From Flavobacterium sp. SH_e (GTDB lineage: Bacteria; Bacteroidota; Bacteroidia; Flavobacteriales; Flavobacteriaceae): DNA of 64,000 nucleotides. The stretch is taken from NCBI RefSeq assembly GCF_025717045.1, contig NZ_JAOVZN010000002.1:392847-456846 (forward strand). The letters run 5' to 3'. Below, piece after piece: positions 8,127 through 16,980 of this stretch. Position 1 is the first letter of the stretch, and every line of letters starts with the position of its first letter. The notes under the pieces are model-generated. The model was not told the origin of the DNA, made no database searches, and saw only the letters and a program-made list of their open reading frames with translations. Both the position numbers and the translations under genes were made by a program.

Positions 8127-8585
8127 TTAAATCTTTTTCAATCCAATTTGTCTCTTCGCCTCACCAACCACAAAAGCAACAGAATTTGCAATATTAAAAC
8201 TACGGATAAGCGGTGACATCGGAATCGTTAGATGATTTTCAAATCTTGCCATAAACTCCTTGCTTAAGCCAACGCTTTCTTTTCCGAAAACAAGCCAGTC
8301 GCCATCTTGAAATTCATTTTGTAAATACGATTTTTCAGAATGCGAACTCATTAAAAATACACGAGATTGATCTGGAATCTGTGCAATCCATTCTTCTACA
8401 TTTTGATATTCGGTAACATCAAGATGAACCCAGTAATCCAATCCCGAACGTTTCAGGTTTTTGTCATTAATTACAAATCCGAAAGGATGAATTAAGTGAA
8501 GTCGGCTTTCTGTACCTACGCACAATCTTCCAATATTTCCGGTATTATTTGGTATTTCCGGTTCAACAAGAACAACGTTTAACAT
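8127..8585 (-). CDS. trmL: tRNA (cytidine(34)-2'-O)-methyltransferase
   Basis: The 152-residue protein is a SPOUT enzyme of the TrmL/YibK group. Motif 1 is VLVEPEIPNNTGNIGRLC. The AdoMet knot region includes VFGKESVGLSKEF and IPMSPLIRSFNIANSVAFVV. TrmL methylates the ribose of the wobble base of some tRNA-Leu species. The length matches E. coli TrmL (157). It has an ATG start. Confidence 0.92.
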   Translation of the reverse strand: MLNVVLVEPEIPNNTGNIGRLCVGTESRLHLIHPFGFVINDKNLKRSGLDYWVHLDVTEYQNVEEWIAQIPDQSRVFLMSSHSEKSYLQNEFQDGDWLVFGKESVGLSKEFMARFENHLTIPMSPLIRSFNIANSVAFVVGEAKRQIGLKKI

Positions 8586-8647
8586 CTTTTTTTTGAGTTA
8601 TGAATTATGAGTTATGAGTTTTTGGAATTATCTAATTGCCAAAATTT

Positions 8648-9220
8648 CTAATTATCTAATTGAAAATCGGAAACCTCTAGCACTTCGCCTGCTTTTAGGT
8701 TTTGCAAATATACATTTCCTATTCGAACCCGAACGAGACGAAGAGTCGGAAAACCAACTGCAGCAGTCATTTTTCGAACCTGACGAAATTTCCCTTCATT
8801 AATGGTAATAGATGCCCATGAAGTTGGGCCGTGACGTTCGTCTCTGATTTTTTTGGCTCTTGGCCCAAAATCGGGAATTTCGGTAACGATAAAAGCATCA
8901 CAAGGTTTTGTTTTGTATTTTCCGCCATCAAAACCAATTTCTACGCCTTTTTGCAATTGTTCGATTGCTTCGGGAGTAATAACGCCGTCAACTTGAACGT
9001 AATATTCTTTGTCGACTTTTTTACTTCTAATTTGTTCACTTACTTTTCCGTCGGTTGTCAATAAAAGTAAACCTTCAGAATCTTCGTCCAATCTCCCAAT
9101 AGCCATTGTTCCTTCTGGAAAATCATGCAGTTCGCCCAAAAGTTTTTTCTTTCTTTTTAATTCATAAATAAATTGGCTTAAATAGCCGTAAGGTTTAAAA
9201 AGAATGAAGTGTCTGTGCAT
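8648..9220 (-). CDS. RsuA/RluE-type rRNA pseudouridine synthase
   Basis: The 190-residue protein lacks an S4 domain and starts directly with the catalytic domain (RHFILFKPYGYLSQF). The catalytic aspartate is in AIGRLDEDSEGLLLLTTDG. Further family motifs are VDKEYYVQVDG and ITINEGKFRQVRKMTAAVG. Size and architecture match RluE, which makes a pseudouridine in 23S rRNA, but the exact target cannot be read from sequence. A -7 element (TATCTTTG) lies 15 bases upstream. Confidence 0.88.
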   Translation of the reverse strand: MHRHFILFKPYGYLSQFIYELKRKKKLLGELHDFPEGTMAIGRLDEDSEGLLLLTTDGKVSEQIRSKKVDKEYYVQVDGVITPEAIEQLQKGVEIGFDGGKYKTKPCDAFIVTEIPDFGPRAKKIRDERHGPTSWASITINEGKFRQVRKMTAAVGFPTLRLVRVRIGNVYLQNLKAGEVLEVSDFQLDN

Positions 9221-9234
9221 TTTTTAATTTTTTG

Positions 9235-9242
9235 CAAAGATA
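9235..9242 (-). promoter_or_regulatory. -7 element TATCTTTG of the pseudouridine synthase gene
   Basis: On the minus strand TATCTTTG fits the Bacteroidota TAnnTTTG consensus and lies 15 bases before the ATG at 9220, implying a very short leader. Confidence 0.45.
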
Positions 9243-9267
9243 GTCTCTTTCCTAAAATTAAAGCGAA

Positions 9268-9474
9268 TTACTGCTTTTGTGCTTTCATTTTTTTAAGCCA
9301 TCGATATACAAACCAAACAGCAGTAAAAGCAAAAATCTCTAATAAAGCCCAATAATAGTTTTTAAAAAATTCATGAAAATAACTTCCAACAGAAATATAG
9401 ATAGAAGCCATACAAATTTTGATTATAATAAATTCGGCATTTGACCAGCTGGTTTTGATTTTGAAGAAATTCAT
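9268..9474 (-). CDS. Small two-helix membrane protein
   Basis: This 68-residue protein (from the ATG at 9474; an upstream TTG at 9486 is possible) has two hydrophobic segments. They are around residues 17-31 (IIIKICMASIYISVG) and 43-56 (ALLEIFAFTAVWFV). A basic tail RWLKKMKAQKQ follows. I do not recognise a family. It is followed by the pseudouridine synthase gene on the same strand. Confidence 0.5.
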   Translation of the reverse strand: MNFFKIKTSWSNAEFIIIKICMASIYISVGSYFHEFFKNYYWALLEIFAFTAVWFVYRWLKKMKAQKQ

Positions 9475-9591
9475 AAGCTTTAGCAATTTAGTTTAATCGT
9501 AAAATGTTGTAAATAAAGATAATAAATTATGAAACGTAAATGCTTATTAGAATTCGTAATATTATAAACAGAAACACAAAAAAGAAATGCT

Positions 9592-9966
9592 ATGGAAACT
9601 AATAATTTAGGAACGAAAAAGATAAACGGAACGCAGAAAAATATTGATGAATCTAAAGGAAAAAACGTTTCGCACGATAAAGATTTAAAAGATGCAAAAC
9701 TGAACAAAGAATTGGTTACAGATCAAGACGGCGACAAAAAGATTGTAGAACGCGCTAGAAATGAAAATGAAGATATTAATAAAACGCTGCATCAAATCAA
9801 TCCAGAGAACCCAAATGCAAACCGTGGTGTAGAAACTGAGGAAGAAGCAAAAAAAACGGTAGAAAATAAAGATCGTAATTCTGATATAACTTCAAATCGA
9901 TATCCAAACTCGCATCCAGATAATCATAAGGATCGTGGAAACATGAAATTGGATGAAGAGGAATAA
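9592..9966 (+). CDS. Highly charged, probably disordered small protein
   Basis: The 124 residues contain almost no hydrophobic stretch and are dominated by N, K, D and E (NGTQKNIDESKGKNVSHDKD, HPDNHKDRGNMKLDEEE). No domain is recognised. The composition resembles stress-related hydrophilic proteins of flavobacteria, but that is only a resemblance. The next gene on the same strand is an SDR oxidoreductase 155 bp away. The frame is open from a good ATG with an A-rich leader. Confidence 0.6.
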   Translation: METNNLGTKKINGTQKNIDESKGKNVSHDKDLKDAKLNKELVTDQDGDKKIVERARNENEDINKTLHQINPENPNANRGVETEEEAKKTVENKDRNSDITSNRYPNSHPDNHKDRGNMKLDEEE

Positions 9967-10120
9967 TCAATACGAAATTTTCAATAAAATCCAGTCAATT
10001 TAATATCAAATAACAAAACATTAGCGGTAAGCGTTAATGTTATTGTAAACTCTTTTGAAAGCTTCGGTATCGGTTGAGATCTTCGTAAATTAGAGGAATC
10101 AATTTAAAAACATATATATA

Positions 10121-10873
10121 ATGGCACTTTTAGAAAATAAGGTGGCTTTTGTATCTGGTGGCGGTTCAGGAATTGGGCGCGCAGTGGCAGAAGCTTACGC
10201 TCGAGAAGGAGCAAAAGTAGTAGTATCTGATATAAATGTAGAGCACGGTGAAGAAACCGTAAATAGTATAAAAGAAAATGGCGGAGAAGCTTTTTTCGTA
10301 AAAGGAGATTCGTCGAGTGCAAGTGACAACAAACACATGGTTGAGGTAACGGTTTCTAAATACGGCCGACTTGACATTGCTTGTAACAATGCCGGAATGG
10401 GCGGGCCAGCAAAACCAACTGGAGAATATGAGCCTGCAGATTGGGATAGAGTTATTGCACTAAACTTAAACGGTGTTTTTTATGCATGCCGTTATCAATT
10501 AGAGCAAATGGAAAAGAATGGAGGAGGAAGCATTGTTAATATAGCTTCTATCCACGGACAAGTTGCAGCGCCGCTAAGTCCAGCATATACGGCTTCGAAA
10601 CATGCTGTTGTGGGTTTAACTAAAAACATTGCGGTAGAATATGCGCAAAAAAATATTCGTTGTAATGCGGTTGGACCTGGATATATAGAAACAGCACTTT
10701 TAAAAGACAATTTAAATAAAGAAATGATGCAGGCCGTTGCAGCAAAATCGGCGATGAATCGTTTAGGAACTGCAGAAGAAATTGCCGAATTGGTAGTTTT
10801 CCTAAATTCTGATAAATCATCATTTACAACAGGAAGTTATATTATCGCTGACGGAGGTTATACAGCAGTTTAA
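10121..10873 (+). CDS. Short-chain dehydrogenase/reductase (SDR)
   Basis: A classical SDR of 250 residues. The Rossmann motif is SGGGSGIGRAVAEAYA near residue 12, with VVVSDIN ending in an Asp that favours NAD(H). It also has CNNAGMGGP, catalytic Ser in IVNIASIHG, YTASKHA with the Tyr and Lys, and the end GSYIIADGGYTAV. It is related to FabG and to glucose/3-oxoacyl reductases; the substrate is not readable. A strong bidirectional terminator follows at 10898. Confidence 0.9.
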   Translation: MALLENKVAFVSGGGSGIGRAVAEAYAREGAKVVVSDINVEHGEETVNSIKENGGEAFFVKGDSSSASDNKHMVEVTVSKYGRLDIACNNAGMGGPAKPTGEYEPADWDRVIALNLNGVFYACRYQLEQMEKNGGGSIVNIASIHGQVAAPLSPAYTASKHAVVGLTKNIAVEYAQKNIRCNAVGPGYIETALLKDNLNKEMMQAVAAKSAMNRLGTAEEIAELVVFLNSDKSSFTTGSYIIADGGYTAV

Positions 10874-10897
10874 TATATTTAGAGTATATAACAATTG

Positions 10898-10931
10898 AAA
10901 AGGGCGTAAACAAAAGTTTACGCCCTTTTTT
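10898..10931. terminator. Bidirectional intrinsic terminator
   Basis: A 14-bp perfect stem (AAAAGGGCGTAAAC against GTTTACGCCCTTTT) with a 4-base loop lies between the convergent SDR and MepB genes. It has T-runs on both strands. Confidence 0.9.
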
Positions 10932-11436
10932 ATATAAAAATATTTTCTAGTTTGCTTAAATCAATATTGTTTTGGTCTAATAGAAAGAAGTGTTCTAATT
11001 GCCATTTTTGAGTTTTCTGAGCTTGTTTACTCGTAGTTTCATCCCACGAAGGATAAACTCTTGTAGCTCTAATTCCTTCTTTTTTTTGAGTCGAAAAAAT
11101 TCCTTTTTCCAGCAAGATAAGTTTAGGAAATATAAATAGCCCCCAATTTTCATTTTTTCGGACGCTTACAATTACAAAATCTATGGCATCAGAATAATCA
11201 AAAGGCTCTATTGTTCCAGTTTTATTCCGTTTCCATAAAGTAACAAATTGCCCCGTTTTGGTTGGAGTAATTTTTGCCTCTCTGTAACAAATATTTTTGT
11301 TGTTGATTTGAAAACGGTAGGCATTATATTCGTCGCTTTCAGCTTCTTTTTGTAAAGAACTTAATTCTAAGCTTGCTTTGTCAAAAATGGTTTCTTTTGC
11401 TAATAATAAATCAGAAGAAGCACCTGTAAAATTCAT
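10930..11436 (-). CDS. MepB family protein
   Basis: The 168-residue product fits the MepB family (PF08877). Conserved stretches include EYNAYRFQINNKNICYREAK, ITPTKTGQFVTLWKRN, ENWGLFIFPKLIL and KKEGIRATRVYPSWDET. MepB was named from the staphylococcal mepRAB locus and its molecular role is unknown. No efflux or MarR gene is beside it here, so no resistance role can be inferred. Confidence 0.85.
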   Translation of the reverse strand: MNFTGASSDLLLAKETIFDKASLELSSLQKEAESDEYNAYRFQINNKNICYREAKITPTKTGQFVTLWKRNKTGTIEPFDYSDAIDFVIVSVRKNENWGLFIFPKLILLEKGIFSTQKKEGIRATRVYPSWDETTSKQAQKTQKWQLEHFFLLDQNNIDLSKLENIFI

Positions 11437-11481
11437 GAAAAAATAGTTTTAAATTTTTACGAAAATTACTACAAAATAAAC

Positions 11482-13182
11482 TTAGAAAGAAACATTCAAT
11501 CCAAAATTTAATCCCCATTGAAATTGATTGAAAGATTGATTGTTTAATGGATTGATATAATAGTTCATAGCAGGCTCAACAAAAACATTGGTTTTCTTGT
11601 AAACACGGTATTGAACGGTACTGCTCAAAGTTGAACCATAAACATAATCGTTGGCATTTATATTTTGGCCAATTGTATTACCATCTAATGACACATTGTT
11701 TGAGACTAATTTACCAACAAAACCGCCCGTATTTAAATTAATTTGGGCTCTATTTTTATTAAAAACAGAATATGAAACCTCAAGAGGCATTTCGATATAT
11801 CTCAAACTTTGATCAAGATTACCGCTTTGCACATTATCTTTTAAAGCTTCTTTTGTGCTGTTTGATAATAAAATATATTCTGTATTACCAGTAGTTGCCG
11901 CTATAGAATTATCGCTATAAGCTGCTCCTGGCAAAAATAGCGCATCGGTTTTGGCACTTACATACGAAACATTGGCAACACTTTGTCCTAATTCGTTAAA
12001 TTTTAAACCAGAACTCACGGCCCATTTGTTATTAATGGCATATTTTGTTTTAACCCCGTACGAATTAGATTGTTTAGAATCGTTTGTATTGCCTAAAGTT
12101 TTGTCATTTTTAGTATTTTCTGAATTTGCTACACCAGCAAAAACAGCTACAGCCCATCTTTCTTTTGGATCAACTTTTTTATCTTTTTTATCCTTTTTGT
12201 CTTTTACTTCTGTTGAAGCTAAAATTCCTTTTTCTAAGTTTTGAAGTTCTTTCAATTGTACAGAATCTATTTTGCTTAAAGAAGAATTGTTTGATTTTGA
12301 ATTTTCTTTTGAAGAAACTGCAACAGTATTTTCAGAAATCATTTTTACGTTTTCTTTTGCAGAAGTAACAACCGTAGTTTCAGAAATCATGTTTCTGTTT
12401 CTAGAAGACGATGTGTTTTGTTTAGAAGCTGTATTAGCATTTACAACACTATTTTGATTGTTAAGAGCAAAATTCTGATTGTTTTTACCAATAAGTTTTT
12501 CATCAAAAATAGAATTCGAAAGCTGTTTTTTTGCGTTTGAATTAAATTTGTTTTGTTTTCCAAATGCAATTCTTTCTTCAGAAATACCTTTATTAGAAGA
12601 TTTTGCTGTATTTTCTAAAATAGATTTGTTCGAAGATTTTCCTGCCGATTTATTTTCTGATGAACCAGAATTCTGAAACGCAACAGATTCGTTCGGAGTA
12701 TTAGCCGAACTTGGAACGCTGTATTTAGAATCTTTTTTATTGTTATTATTATTGCTATTGTTTTTAGAATTGGTATGTGCTACAGCACTTTCTTGAACTT
12801 GAATTCCCGATTCTGTATTGAATTGATTTTTTCTTGACGAATTTTCATTTAAAGAATCTGCAGTTTTACCACTATTTTTATTCTGCTCTAAATTTCTTTT
12901 GGTAGATTTATCATCTGATTTTTTGTCAAGAACAACACTATTATTATTTTCTAAACCGCTATTATTGATTTTGATATTTTCAGGCGAAGCAGTAAAATGT
13001 AAAATTGAAGGCAGAAGCAACCCTAATAATAAGCATGCAGCAGCCGACCACCAAAGAACAACTCTCTTCTTCTTTTTAGGTTTGTCTAGTTTTTCTTCAA
13101 TCTGACTCCATAATTCTGGAGGCGGAACACTAGAAAAGTCTTCCATTGATGAAAAAATATCTTCTATTTTGTGCTTCTTCAT
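11482..13182 (-). CDS. Anti-sigma-like protein with C-terminal outer-membrane barrel
   Basis: The 566-residue protein has three parts. Residues 1-40 (IEDIFSSMEDFSSVPPPELW, then SQIEEKLDKPKKKK) look like the cytoplasmic segment of a flavobacterial anti-sigma factor. One membrane helix follows at about 44-66 (WWSAAACLLLGLLLPSILHF). About 260 residues of Ser/Asn/Lys-rich low-complexity linker come next. A C-terminal region from about 340 looks like an outer-membrane beta-barrel, ending GLNFGLNVSF. It overlaps the sigma gene by 4 bases (ATGA), so the two are translationally coupled. A sigma-controlling role is inferred from layout. One chain could span both membranes. Confidence 0.75.
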   Translation of the reverse strand: MKKHKIEDIFSSMEDFSSVPPPELWSQIEEKLDKPKKKKRVVLWWSAAACLLLGLLLPSILHFTASPENIKINNSGLENNNSVVLDKKSDDKSTKRNLEQNKNSGKTADSLNENSSRKNQFNTESGIQVQESAVAHTNSKNNSNNNNNKKDSKYSVPSSANTPNESVAFQNSGSSENKSAGKSSNKSILENTAKSSNKGISEERIAFGKQNKFNSNAKKQLSNSIFDEKLIGKNNQNFALNNQNSVVNANTASKQNTSSSRNRNMISETTVVTSAKENVKMISENTVAVSSKENSKSNNSSLSKIDSVQLKELQNLEKGILASTEVKDKKDKKDKKVDPKERWAVAVFAGVANSENTKNDKTLGNTNDSKQSNSYGVKTKYAINNKWAVSSGLKFNELGQSVANVSYVSAKTDALFLPGAAYSDNSIAATTGNTEYILLSNSTKEALKDNVQSGNLDQSLRYIEMPLEVSYSVFNKNRAQINLNTGGFVGKLVSNNVSLDGNTIGQNINANDYVYGSTLSSTVQYRVYKKTNVFVEPAMNYYINPLNNQSFNQFQWGLNFGLNVSF

Positions 13183-13742
13183 GCTGTTTTAAAATTTTTT
13201 ATGCTCAAAATTCGCTTTTGTAATATATGTTTGGCGCGATTTAAATTTGATTTTGATGTTCCTTCTGAGATTTTTAAAAGTTCGGCGATTTCTTTGTGTT
13301 TCATTTTCTCAAAAACATATAAGTTAAAAACCGTCCGGTATTGATCTGGTAAATCTCGTATGTATTCTAACAGTTTTTCTTGCTCTATCGGAATCGCTTC
13401 CAATTCTTCTTCTTCAATAAAATCTGTATCTGGATCAAAAACATCTAAAAAGAAACTCTCTTTTTTCTTCTTATTTAAAGTTTCGATTAACTTGTTTATA
13501 AAAATCCGTTTTAGCCATCCTTCAAAACTTCCTTCAAACTTGTATTGGCTCATTTTCTGAAAAGCAATCACAAAAGCTTCCTGAAAAACATCTTTCGCAT
13601 CATCCTCGTTTTTCATGTACTTCAAACAGATACCATACAAAACAGGAGAGAACAACTGATAAATTTTCAGTTGTCCCTCTCTGTCATTTTTTATGCACAG
13701 TTTGATGTATTTTTCTAACTCGTCTTTCAAGAAATGGTTCAA
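13179..13742 (-). CDS. ECF-type RNA polymerase sigma factor
   Basis: A 187-residue sigma-70 family protein. Region 2 includes LYGICLKYMKNEDDAKDVFQ and FEGSFEGWLKRIFINKLIE; region 4 includes LPDQYRTVFNLYVFEKMKHK and EIAELLKISEGTSKSNLNRA. An acidic linker lies between them. The start appears to be TTG at 13742, since a stop lies two codons upstream. A TATTTTTG -7-like element is at 13754-13761, which would leave almost no leader. It is coupled to the anti-sigma-like barrel gene that follows. Confidence 0.92.
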   Translation of the reverse strand: MNHFLKDELEKYIKLCIKNDREGQLKIYQLFSPVLYGICLKYMKNEDDAKDVFQEAFVIAFQKMSQYKFEGSFEGWLKRIFINKLIETLNKKKKESFFLDVFDPDTDFIEEEELEAIPIEQEKLLEYIRDLPDQYRTVFNLYVFEKMKHKEIAELLKISEGTSKSNLNRAKHILQKRILSIKNFKTA

Positions 13743-13781
13743 ATTTGATTTTGCAAAAATAGTTCTAAATAGTTTACAAAA

Positions 13782-14180
13782 CTATCTTTTAAAAATAGTT
13801 CGAGCACCATCTTGATGGTTGCTTACAATCGTTAGGTTTTGATTGTCAAGGTTTTCTATTACGTAAGTTTTGCCTTCAAACGTAATCAAGTCATGCTCTG
13901 ATTTATCAAAATATCCAATTCCTTTTTCTATCTGATAAGTACTATTTCTAATCTCCACATTATTTTTATATGTAATCACTCTTCCGTCATTAGTAAAGAC
14001 AATCTTCTTTGTAAATCCAATTGTTTTTGGTGTTTCCACGTAAGGATTATGACTTCCTCCAATAGATTTTTGCCAAATCCATGTATTTGCAATTGACGAT
14101 GAAGTTACTTTATGAGCTTCTAATGAATACATTGTTGTAAAAAGAAAACAGACAATAAAAGATATAAAAAGTTTCTTCAT
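13782..14180 (-). CDS. Secreted lipocalin-like small protein
   Basis: The 132-residue protein has a signal peptide (MKKLFISFIVCFLFTTMYSL). The rest is a beta-rich body with IANTWIWQKSIGG, IVFTNDGRVITYKN, GYFDKSEHDLITFEGKTYVI and a closing ISHQDGARTIFKR-like strand. This pattern is seen in lipocalin-like proteins of Bacteroidota. No catalytic residues are seen. It is 7 bases after the PrcB-like lipoprotein gene, so the two are probably co-transcribed. Confidence 0.65.
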   Translation of the reverse strand: MKKLFISFIVCFLFTTMYSLEAHKVTSSSIANTWIWQKSIGGSHNPYVETPKTIGFTKKIVFTNDGRVITYKNNVEIRNSTYQIEKGIGYFDKSEHDLITFEGKTYVIENLDNQNLTIVSNHQDGARTIFKR

Positions 14181-14187
14181 GATTGAA

Positions 14188-15066
14188 TTATTTTAGGCTT
14201 GTAATTTTGTCTTTAATTGTTTTCTTGAAAGCGATAATAGCAGCACTTTGATCTGTAGTGTCGTTATTGTCAATATAAATTTTTGTAACGCTAGAACCTT
14301 GGCGTAATTCAAAATAAATTCCTCCTTGATCTGCAGAATCTGGAGCGCCATAAGTTTTAGTTTGTCCTTTAAGAGCTAAAATTTCAGCAGGAACTTCTTT
14401 TAAGAACAAAGTATAATCACCTCTTTTAATAGTTGTACTGTATTTGTATTGACCAAAATCAAATTGTCCAGCAACAACACCTTGGAATTTTAAAATATTA
14501 TAATCATTGATTTGGAAGAATTTTTGGCAATCTGTAGCTGAACATTCAGCAAAATAACTTCCAATTACAATATTGTCAGCATTCTCAGTTGTTTTGTTGA
14601 ATATAAAGCCTTTAGTAGTTTTAGGAATCAAAACAAAATCTGAAGGATATGTTGGATTTTGAGTTACCGTTTCGCCAGTTGCTGGAGATTTTTCGTAGTA
14701 ATTAACCACAATCTGACAGTTGTTCTCTACAATCGAAGTAATTTTAATAGCATAACCATTTGTTGGTTTTACACCTGCAAAAAGAGCCACTAAATATTGT
14801 TTTGTAAAATCAATAGTAGGATCACTTGCAACTGGACAGCTGTTGTTATGTTTTGTAAAAAGCTCGTTCATTTTTTCTTGAGATGCGACAACGGCTACAG
14901 CGGCATTATTTGGCTGTGTTTTTACACTATAATTACATAAGAAAGGGAATCCGCTAAATTCTACATTCGTATTAGCACCACAATCAATATATTTGCTATT
15001 ATCATCGCTAATAGAGCAAGCGCTAATTCCAAAGGCTACAAATAAGCCAAGCATTAATTTTTTCAT
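14188..15066 (-). CDS. Lipoprotein with PrcB-like domain
   Basis: The signal MKKLMLGLFVAFGISACS has lipobox ISAC. Residues of about 85-160 (QYLVALFAGVKPTNGYAIKI, then CQIVVNYYEKSPATG, then YPSDFVLIPKT) match the PrcB C-terminal domain. That domain is found in a regulator of a treponemal protease and in many Bacteroidota lipoproteins. The C-terminal 120 residues are not recognised. No protease gene is adjacent, so the name reflects the domain only. Confidence 0.72.
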   Translation of the reverse strand: MKKLMLGLFVAFGISACSISDDNSKYIDCGANTNVEFSGFPFLCNYSVKTQPNNAAVAVVASQEKMNELFTKHNNSCPVASDPTIDFTKQYLVALFAGVKPTNGYAIKITSIVENNCQIVVNYYEKSPATGETVTQNPTYPSDFVLIPKTTKGFIFNKTTENADNIVIGSYFAECSATDCQKFFQINDYNILKFQGVVAGQFDFGQYKYSTTIKRGDYTLFLKEVPAEILALKGQTKTYGAPDSADQGGIYFELRQGSSVTKIYIDNNDTTDQSAAIIAFKKTIKDKITSLK

Positions 15067-15255
15067 GAATATTTTTTATTAGGTTTATATTTTGTAGATG
15101 GTGGTTTAGAAAAAAGGTTGCGTCTTGATTATTTTTTTTTGAAAAAAAGATAAAATGTTGGTTTAGTTTGGATTGATTATGAATTCGTGAAATTTCTAAA
15201 TTTAAAACTAAGCACTACGTATTATTGCGTACTTTTACGTAAAATAAACTTAGTT

Positions 15256-16629
15256 ATGTTTGATTATCTACCGTTTTTATTAGGTTTTGTAATAGCGCTT
15301 TTTATTGGGATCTACGTAGGCAGAATGATTTCTGGATCCAAATCTCAATCGGAAAAAGCTATTGCAGAGGAAAGATTGCATGCAGTAAACAGTCAGTTGC
15401 AAATGCAGAAAGAGCAGTTTGAAAACGAAAAAAATAATTTTCAGAAACAGCTGCAATTGCATATTTCTGACAAAGAAAACATTCGAACAGAAAAAGACAG
15501 TCTTGCGATTCAGCTTTCTAAAAAAGAAGTTGATTTTGAAAATTTATGGGAAAGGCACAAAGAGCAAAAAAGCGAAATCAACGAACTTCAGGAAAAATTC
15601 ACCAAAGAATTTGAAAATCTTGCCAATAAAATTCTAGAAGAAAAATCGGCAAAGTTTACAGAGCAGAACAGCGAGAATATGAAAAATATTTTGGTTCCGC
15701 TTCAGGATAAAATTCACATTTTCGAACAAAAAGTAGATCAGACACACAAAGAAAGTATCGATTATCACGCCGCATTACGCCAGCAGATTATTGGTTTGAG
15801 CGAAATGAACGCTCAAATGAGTAAAGAAACCTTAAATCTTACCAAAGCCTTAAAAGGTGACAGTAAAATGCAGGGAAACTGGGGCGAATTGGTTTTAGAA
15901 CGTGTTTTAGAAAAATCAGGATTAGAGAAAGGAAGAGAATACGAAGTACAGCAAAGTTTTACTAATTCAGAAGGGAATCGCGTTTTTCCAGATGTTATAA
16001 TCAATCTCCCAGACGGTAAAAAAATGATTGTCGATTCTAAAGTTTCGCTTTCCGCTTATGAAAAATGGGTGAATGAAGAATCGGATCTTTTAAAAATAGA
16101 GTTTCTAAAAGAACACGTCATTTCTATAAAACGGCATATCGAACAGCTTGGCAGTAAAAATTATCATGATTTATATCAAATGGAAAGCCCAGATTTTGTA
16201 TTGCTTTTCATTCCGATGGAACCGGCTTTTGCCATTGCTTTAAATGAAGATCCCGCATTATACACAAAAGCATTTGACAGAAATATTGTAATTGTAACGC
16301 CAAGTACGCTTTTAGCAACTTTAAGAACCATTGATAGTATGTGGACCAATCAAAAGCAGCAAGAAAATGCTTTGGAGATTGCGAGACAGGCGGGAGCTTT
16401 ATATGATAAATTTGAAGGTTTTGTATCAGATTTAGTCCGAATTGGGAATAAAATAAAAGATACAAAAACGGAATACGAAAGTGCAATGAATAAATTAGTC
16501 GATGGAAAAGGAAATCTAATTTCCAGCGTCGAAAGATTGAAAAAAATGGGAGCAAAGGCAAAGAAATCCCTTCCAGATAATATTATTGCAAGAGCAATCA
16601 ATTCAGATGAAAATGAATTATTGAATTGA
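15256..16629 (+). CDS. rmuC: DNA recombination protein RmuC
   Basis: The 457-residue protein has an N-terminal membrane helix (YLPFLLGFVIALFIGIYVG) and a long coiled coil to about residue 190. The RmuC domain follows, with GNWGELVLERVLEKSGLEKG, VFPDVIINLPDGKKMIVDSK and VLLFIPMEPAFAIAL. The FPDVIIN...IVDSK pattern is the PD-(D/E)XK-like site. RmuC limits inversion at short inverted repeats in E. coli. I take the ATG at 15256, which puts the helix at the N-terminus; a GTG at 15187 would add 23 residues. Confidence 0.9.
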   Translation: MFDYLPFLLGFVIALFIGIYVGRMISGSKSQSEKAIAEERLHAVNSQLQMQKEQFENEKNNFQKQLQLHISDKENIRTEKDSLAIQLSKKEVDFENLWERHKEQKSEINELQEKFTKEFENLANKILEEKSAKFTEQNSENMKNILVPLQDKIHIFEQKVDQTHKESIDYHAALRQQIIGLSEMNAQMSKETLNLTKALKGDSKMQGNWGELVLERVLEKSGLEKGREYEVQQSFTNSEGNRVFPDVIINLPDGKKMIVDSKVSLSAYEKWVNEESDLLKIEFLKEHVISIKRHIEQLGSKNYHDLYQMESPDFVLLFIPMEPAFAIALNEDPALYTKAFDRNIVIVTPSTLLATLRTIDSMWTNQKQQENALEIARQAGALYDKFEGFVSDLVRIGNKIKDTKTEYESAMNKLVDGKGNLISSVERLKKMGAKAKKSLPDNIIARAINSDENELLN

Positions 16630-16639
16630 GAATTAAAAA

Positions 16640-16779
16640 TTTAAACACATAGAAACATAGAATTTAGATTGAGATAAAAAAGGCGTTTCACTCACATAAA
16701 TACACATAGCTATGTGTGAGAAACTGTTTCTTTCTAAACTCTTTTAAAAGAAAAACAAAATCTATGTTTCTATGTGTTG
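16640..16779. mobile_element. Gene-less copy 1 of the GxxExxY element
   Basis: The ends (TTTAAACACATAGAAACATAG at 16640, reverse complement ending near 16779) match the 28-bp repeats of the 6.1-6.7 kb element. The inner AAAGGCGTTTCAC block is also shared. In place of a gene it holds the palindrome CACATAGCTATGTG, so the whole 140 bp can fold into one long hairpin. With copy 2 it fills most of the 350-bp gap between rmuC and the thioesterase gene. Confidence 0.6.
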
Positions 16780-16802
16780 AGAAAAAATAGACAAAGAATA
16801 AA

Positions 16803-16936
16803 GTTTAAATACATAGAATTTAGATTTAAAAAAAGGCGTTTTATTTAATTAAATACACATAGCTATGTTTTAGAAACTAGTTTCTTTTTAAACTCTTTTT
16901 AAAAGAAAAAAAAATCTATGTTTCTATGTGTTTAAA
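16803..16936. mobile_element. Gene-less copy 2 of the GxxExxY element
   Basis: This is a second tandem copy in the same orientation, more diverged on its left end (TTTAAATACATAGAATTTAGA). The right end is intact (AAAATCTATGTTTCTATGTG). It shares AAAGGCGTTT, ACACATAGCTATG and the CTTTTTAAAAGAAA run with copy 1. The pair looks like a local duplication of a MITE-like derivative. Confidence 0.55.
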
Positions 16937-16980
16937 AAAACACACAACTAATCAAAAAAAAACATTCCAAAAACAAAAAC

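Noticed and set aside
12720..12790. Asn-codon microsatellite as a phase-variation tract
   Set aside because: The ATT/GTT repeats encode a poly-Asn linker in frame; length changes would be in triplets and would not switch the gene off.
15187..15255. Upstream GTG start for rmuC
   Set aside because: It would put 23 polar residues before the N-terminal membrane helix; the ATG at 15256 fits the family.
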